64,000 bases of DNA. It comes from Parapedobacter defluvii (GTDB taxonomy: Bacteria > Bacteroidota > Bacteroidia > Sphingobacteriales > Sphingobacteriaceae). The notes under the pieces were generated by a model. The model did not search any database and was not told the DNA's origin. It saw only the letters and a list, made by a program, of their open reading frames with translations. The translations under genes were made by a program, and so were the position numbers. Of this stretch, positions 61,697 through 64,000 are shown in pieces. The stretch lies in the NCBI RefSeq assembly GCF_014642075.1, contig NZ_BMIK01000003.1:1-64000 (forward strand). Direction: 5' to 3'. Positions within the stretch are counted from its first letter, which is position 1. Each line of letters begins with the position of its first letter.

Positions 61697-63391
61697 CTAT
61701 CCGGCGGCATTATTATTCAGTTTGGAATGCCGGTAACCATACCCGAAATATACCAACAAACCAATCAGCAACCATACGATAAAAATAAGCCAATTGCTTG
61801 CGCCAAGCTGCGACATTAAATACAGATTAATCAGAATTCCCGCAACCGGCAGCAGTGAAAACCGGTACCGATAGCCCATCACAGAAAGCGCGATCCAAAC
61901 AAACCAAAACACAATGACAAGCAATTTATGCTCAATGATTTCCGCTACCGATAAGTTACGCCATTCCGAAATGGTTTCCTGGCCATAGTAGTAAACGGCA
62001 TATGCAGCGATGAAGAGCCCGATGGTAATCAGATATTTCCCATTGATATAGGGAACCCGGAAGCGGGACTGCTTGGAAATACCTGTATGATCCATATAGA
62101 GAACGCCCGCACACACCAATATAAAAGCAAAAAATGTACCTACACTTGTGAGATCCACAAAAAAGTCCATTTTGAAAAATAGCGCCGGAACCGCCACTAA
62201 AACTCCCGTTACAACCGTGGCAAAGGAAGGTGTTTTATATTTCGGATGGATGGTCGCAAAACGTTTCCAAAGCAGGCCATCACGGCTCATCGTCATCCAT
62301 ATACGCGGTTGCGCAAGCTGGAAAACCAATAGTGCACTCGTGATGGCAACCACCGAAGTCACTGAAACGATTCCTGCCATATAATCCAGGCCCACATATT
62401 CAAACACATAGGCCAATGGGTCCTTGACGTTCATTTCGGTATAATTCACCATGCCGGTTAGCACCAGGGTAATCAACACATACAGTACCGCACAGATCAA
62501 TAAACATAGAATCATGGCTTTAGGCAGATCCCGCTGCGGGTTTTTACATTCTTCGGCCGTAGTGGAGATGGAATCAAACCCGATAAAGGCAAAAAACACC
62601 GCAGCTACACCGCTCAGTACTCCCTCGATGCCATTCGGCGCAAAAGGTGTCCAATTTTCCGGTTTCACAAAAAAAGCACCGCCTAAAATGACGAATAAAA
62701 TGACTCCGATCTTGATAGCCACCATGACGTTGCTTGCTGTACGCGATTCCTTTATGCCGATATAAACCAACCAAGTCACCAAAAAGGTGATAAGCCCTGC
62801 GGGCAGGTCGAATATAAGGGGAAGATCACCCAACCGGGGGGCTTGCTCATAGGCTGCTGCCGCGCTCCGTTCAATACCCGACAACGAGCCCACTCCCTGT
62901 TCCTGCAATTTCACGTAGGCTTCTACGGCATACCCCGGTGCCATGGTAAGCCATCCCGGCAGGTGGATACCGAACCCCTCAAGCATGCTGACAAAATACT
63001 GCGACCATGAAATGGCCACCACCATGTTCGACACCGCATATTCCAGAATCAGTGCCCACCCGATGATCCAAGCGAACAACTCCCCAAATGCTACATAAGC
63101 ATACGTATAGGCGCTTCCCGAAACGGGTACGGTGCTGGCAAACTGTGCGTATGACAGCGCCGTAAACACACAGGCAACCGCTACAAACACAAACAGCAAC
63201 GAGACTGCCGGCCCACCGTTGTAACTTGCTAACCCGATTGTGCTGAAGATTCCGGCACCGACAATAGCGGCTATTCCCAACGAGACAAGATCACGAACAC
63301 CCAATACTTTCGCAAGCCCTCCGCTCCCGTCAGACAGCGATGCACGGATAATTTGATCTACGTTTTTTTTGCGGAAAAGTTTATTTGCCAT
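61697..63391 (-). CDS. APC-family amino-acid permease
   Basis: With start at ATG 63391 (MANKLFRKKN) the product is 564 aa; the in-frame ATG at 63412 lies inside the promoter. About 12 membrane helices follow, with VSLGIAAIVGAGIFSTIG and FAFIGFDSISTTAEECKNPQ, typical of cationic amino-acid transporter-like APC members. It imports amino acids with protons or Na+. Confidence 0.92.
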   Translation of the reverse strand: MANKLFRKKNVDQIIRASLSDGSGGLAKVLGVRDLVSLGIAAIVGAGIFSTIGLASYNGGPAVSLLFVFVAVACVFTALSYAQFASTVPVSGSAYTYAYVAFGELFAWIIGWALILEYAVSNMVVAISWSQYFVSMLEGFGIHLPGWLTMAPGYAVEAYVKLQEQGVGSLSGIERSAAAAYEQAPRLGDLPLIFDLPAGLITFLVTWLVYIGIKESRTASNVMVAIKIGVILFVILGGAFFVKPENWTPFAPNGIEGVLSGVAAVFFAFIGFDSISTTAEECKNPQRDLPKAMILCLLICAVLYVLITLVLTGMVNYTEMNVKDPLAYVFEYVGLDYMAGIVSVTSVVAITSALLVFQLAQPRIWMTMSRDGLLWKRFATIHPKYKTPSFATVVTGVLVAVPALFFKMDFFVDLTSVGTFFAFILVCAGVLYMDHTGISKQSRFRVPYINGKYLITIGLFIAAYAVYYYGQETISEWRNLSVAEIIEHKLLVIVFWFVWIALSVMGYRYRFSLLPVAGILINLYLMSQLGASNWLIFIVWLLIGLLVYFGYGYRHSKLNNNAAG

Positions 63392-63409
63392 ACATCGGTA
63401 ACTATCGGT

Positions 63410-63417
63410 CAAACTTA
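63410..63417 (-). promoter_or_regulatory. -7 promoter element for the permease gene
   Basis: On the minus strand this reads TAAGTTTG (TAnnTTTG), 18 bp before the ATG at 63391, which supports that start. Confidence 0.45.
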
Positions 63418-63445
63418 GGGAAAAATACCGAAAGCTTAGGCAGGC

Positions 63446-64000
63446 TTAGGAAAGTTTGGACTGCACTTCCTCAAAAATAAGCGGAAATTTACCATCCAGT
63501 TCTGCGGTATAGGCACTAATAACGGCTGTTATCTGACTGTATTGATGCTCATCCAACCGTACATCCCATAAACGACGGCAGATTCCGACCATCGCATGCG
63601 TAATCTGACCGAAATCCCGGTAGCTGGCTACATATTGCGCACGCATAAAACTATTGAAATACGTGAAGAAGAACGCTGTATCCTGAACACCGCATAGCTT
63701 CAGGAACCGGTCGGTTACTTCCCGGTCTGCCGCGGCCAGGTATTCATAAAAGTCCGACTCATGCACCCATTTATGATGAAGCAAGAGGTGGTCAAGAAGC
63801 AGTTCCAGGGTAATATGTGAGAGGAACGAAGGGCGGATCACCGTGGTTTCTACAATGGGTGCAAGCAAGATCCTCAACCCATGCGTATGGTCATAAAAAA
63901 AAGCGGAACTGTGAAAACAACGATCTACTTCCACGTGGCGCATCCAGCCCTGGTAAATGCTCTGAAGTTTAGGATTATTACCAAAGCGGTCTTCATACTT
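63446..64000 (-). CDS. Acyl-carrier-protein phosphodiesterase-like protein, 5' end outside window
   Basis: The frame is open to the right edge; an internal ATG at 63943 would give 165 aa, but the upstream codons (KYEDRFGNNPKLQSIYQGWM) keep the same pattern, so the start lies outside. The visible part (HVEVDRCFHSSAFFYDHT; SFLSHITLELLLDHLLLHH) resembles the helical ACP phosphodiesterase-like family, with paired His residues. Activity unproven. Confidence 0.65.
   Translation of the reverse strand, partial: KYEDRFGNNPKLQSIYQGWMRHVEVDRCFHSSAFFYDHTHGLRILLAPIVETTVIRPSFLSHITLELLLDHLLLHHKWVHESDFYEYLAAADREVTDRFLKLCGVQDTAFFFTYFNSFMRAQYVASYRDFGQITHAMVGICRRLWDVRLDEHQYSQITAVISAYTAELDGKFPLIFEEVQSKLS

Noticed and set aside
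1-64000. Prophage, integrase or insertion sequence explaining the islands
   Set aside because: No transposase, integrase or phage structural gene is recognisable in any frame.

Overview
The window looks like chromosomal DNA of a Bacteroidota member, most likely Sphingobacteriaceae or a close relative such as a Parapedobacter- or Pedobacter-type bacterium. The reasons are two SusC/SusD pairs, an ECF sigma/FecR pair, a type IX secretion sorting-domain protein, the long two-domain IspG, DUF6520/MauE/TlpA genes, NVEALA peptides, and several TAnnTTTG promoter elements of the Bacteroidota -7 type. I saw no rRNA, tRNA, CRISPR array, transposase or phage gene.

Layout. (1) 1-6.9 kb is an AT-rich accessory island: a shortened six-bladed-propeller lipoprotein, an NVEALA-like peptide gene without its export leader, two tandemly duplicated small membrane proteins, a 486-aa lipoprotein with a possible papain-like C-terminal domain, a frameshifted O-antigen-ligase/TPR gene and a transglutaminase-like lipoprotein. 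(2) 6.9-17.3 kb holds a membrane LytTR-type regulator, two unknown genes, MauE and DUF6520 genes, then a TlpA-SusC-SusD operon on the minus strand. Its upstream DNA carries a strict 11-bp repeat array and a nested 123-bp palindrome. (3) 17.5-21.7 kb is a second AT-rich island: an HTH/coiled-coil gene and a duplicated fragment of it, a relic of the same O-antigen-ligase family, a TlpA lipoprotein, a RelE/ParE toxin-antitoxin pair with a frameshifted toxin, and an intact NVEALA-propeller pair. (4) 21.8-29.3 kb holds a two-component system, a Pif1-like helicase, feoA-feoB with a FeoB-associated Cys-rich protein, and a cupin. (5) 29.3-41.5 kb is one minus-strand locus reading sigma, FecR, STN-type SusC, SusD, FAD-dependent oxidoreductase, gluconate-dehydrogenase small subunit, GMC oxidoreductase and GH76. 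It looks like uptake plus periplasmic oxidation and hydrolysis of a sugar-derived substrate. (6) 41.7-64 kb is mostly housekeeping: cold-shock protein, a giant alpha-2-macroglobulin carrying a SusC signature peptide, a WYL regulator, DinB, ParE, PurU, a methyltransferase, MlaEF, SDR, PspC/LiaF-like/RDD genes, IspG, a T9SS protein, an amino-acid permease and a partial gene at the right edge.

The most unusual content is in the two AT-rich islands. They share NVEALA-like peptides, propeller lipoproteins, TlpA or transglutaminase lipoproteins and O-antigen-ligase-like genes, including a homologous divergent promoter region present at about 4.7 kb and 18.4 kb. They look like two copies, in different states of decay, of one poorly understood peptide-export or surface-modification cassette. 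All similarity statements come from reading the sequence; no database search was run.
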